This document shows positions 62,839 through 64,000 of a DNA stretch of 64,000 nucleotides, piece after piece (the stretch's first letter is position 1; each line of letters begins with the position of its first letter). The notes under the pieces are model-generated. The model did no database searches, was not told the origin of the DNA, and saw only the letters and a program-made list of their open reading frames with translations. The position numbers and the translations under genes are program-made. Source of the stretch: Glossina fuscipes (taxonomy: Eukaryota; Arthropoda; Insecta; Diptera; Glossinidae); assembly GCF_014805625.2 (NCBI RefSeq), contig NW_023998414.1:42616908-42680907 (forward strand). Reading direction: 5' to 3'.

Positions 62839-64000
62839 ATTTACACAATAAGAAAAACAGCAGCGGATAGTTATCGTTGAAAAGCGAATACTGGTATTCG
62901 ATTGTTTAGAGTGTAGCTAACTAGCGAACCTAAGCAAAAACTAAACAAAAGAAAAAAAAAAACAGATAAAAAAACAAAGAATCATTCAAATGCTAGTTTG
63001 ACTGAGAGACTAGATTACCTACTATTACTACCACTTTACACTAGCAGCGACCCTTAATGTTTCGCACACACATTGTGTAAAAAATCACATAAAAATTAAC
63101 TTCGATAACGCTTTTTATGACTTGAATTGATTTGATTACGATAAAGTACAGAACGAAGAATGAATAAAATGAAGAAGAAGAAAAAACACAAAAGCCGAAT
63201 GCCTCCTAATTGCCTTTGAAATCGATCGCAACAGTTTTTATTTTCAAACTTTTAAAAATATATCTAAATTAAAGAAATTGCATAAGATACGTACAGTTTC
63301 AGAGAAAGCGATCAAATGACGAGAAAGAAAAAACTCATCCATGCTTTTGTTGTAGGCCATCTATAATTTACATATAACGCCCTTTCCTATCCATTTTTAC
63401 TTAAGATTCGAAGCATAACCACAAACGGTGGGATATAACCTGCAGCTAGATTTGGGTGAGCAGCTATAGTTGATTAGTATGGAGTGGGTAATTAGAAAGG
63501 ACTATAGAGACAGAGGAGTTAGAAAGACGACAAATCGTGTCCCAGAGAGAAGTTCATGGCTTTTTTTACTATAGATGAAGCATTAGCCCGTTGAAGCCTT
63601 AGTACGGTTCGTTTAGAAGGTATTTGCCCATGCGACGGCATTGTGACATTCGTCATTCGAGCCGATACTAATTGCTTTCCGAAAATGGGTCAAAACTCTG
63701 ATCACTCGTGGTTGGATTACGAAAAAATCCTGCGAAAAATTACGTCGAAGATTCTTCATTGAATTAATGTTGTCCCGTTCCCACTATAAAATTTTCGATG
63801 TTTATTATGCGCCACCCTATGATTAGTCAATTGTTGACGCAGACAATAGAATTTTTGAAAAAAATTCAGAAAGACAAGAACGTTTCATGTTATGACATGA
63901 GTCAGCTCAGAGTTAAGCATTGACTAGAAAACAATTTTAAACGCTTCACACAATTTTGGACGCAAAAATCAGCCGGATAATCGGGTAACTCATGCAGAAA

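Larger units (their letters stand above)
59476..64000. other. Noncoding stretch to window end
   Basis: No gene recognised. Frames at 60008-60306, 60610-60915 and 62160-62387 are microsatellite-driven. Holds GT tracts near 59800-59820 and 60129-60165, TTG/ATT triplets at 60819-60865, (GAT)n at 61918-61980, (CA)n at 62268-62288, (CCAA)n at 62317-62342 and TA at 62790-62837. The last ~450 bases (63540-64000) are less AT-biased and may be the edge of a transposon, but I could not identify a motif. Confidence 0.6.

Noticed and set aside
63540..64000. Transposase or RT at the window edge
   Set aside because: The segment is less AT-biased, but all six readings lack any motif I recognise.

Overview
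This 64-kb window is AT-rich eukaryotic nuclear DNA and looks like intergenic or long-intron sequence. Dense (TA)n, (CA)n, (CT)n, (ATT)n, (TTG)n and tetranucleotide microsatellites, homopolymer runs of 20-32 bases, and decayed R1-clade, Jockey-like and mariner transposons together suggest an insect, most likely a schizophoran fly such as a tephritid or tsetse. The organism is an inference; nothing here names the species. I found no host protein-coding exon, tRNA, rRNA, CRISPR or prokaryotic signal that I could defend. Most long open frames are translated microsatellites or chance frames in low-GC DNA.

Layout. 1-5.1 kb: noncoding, microsatellite-rich. 5.1-5.64 kb (minus): the decayed 3' end of a non-LTR retrotransposon ORF2, with RNase H-like and C-terminal motifs and an internal GGGCAA hexamer expansion. 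5.6-29.9 kb: noncoding, with a possible retroelement tail ending in (CTA)n at 8.5-8.8 kb and a generic dipteran-type dispersed repeat near 28.2-28.8 kb. 29.90-30.21 kb: a ~305-bp MITE-like element with ~13-bp terminal inverted repeats and TA ends. 30.5-31.1 kb: a GC-richer island with an unidentified 100-codon frame. 33.69-33.71 kb (minus): a short reverse-transcriptase motif A relic. 34662-35061: a 400-N assembly gap beside a (TA)n tract. 41.16-41.48 kb (minus): a mariner-family transposase C-terminal relic.

52.0-59.5 kb is the transposon-rich part. It contains a relatively young, 5'-truncated R1-clade-like insertion (52271-52981, minus) with a 24-base poly(A) tail and a perfect 10-bp target-site duplication. 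It also contains a decayed plus-strand Jockey/CR1-like RT (57.2-58.0 kb), a possible RNase H scrap before it (56.93-57.16 kb), and an older, frameshifted relative of the R1-like insertion (58.6-59.5 kb, minus). The remainder to 64 kb is noncoding with further microsatellites.

No genes work together here. The biology on view is retrotransposition and DNA transposition followed by decay, plus microsatellite growth. I did not find an undescribed functional system. The most checkable items are the TSD-flanked R1-like insertion and its 3'UTR hairpin, the TIR element, the mariner relic, an 18-bp palindrome made of two everted T-box half-sites, and a (GTAC)7 self-complementary repeat.
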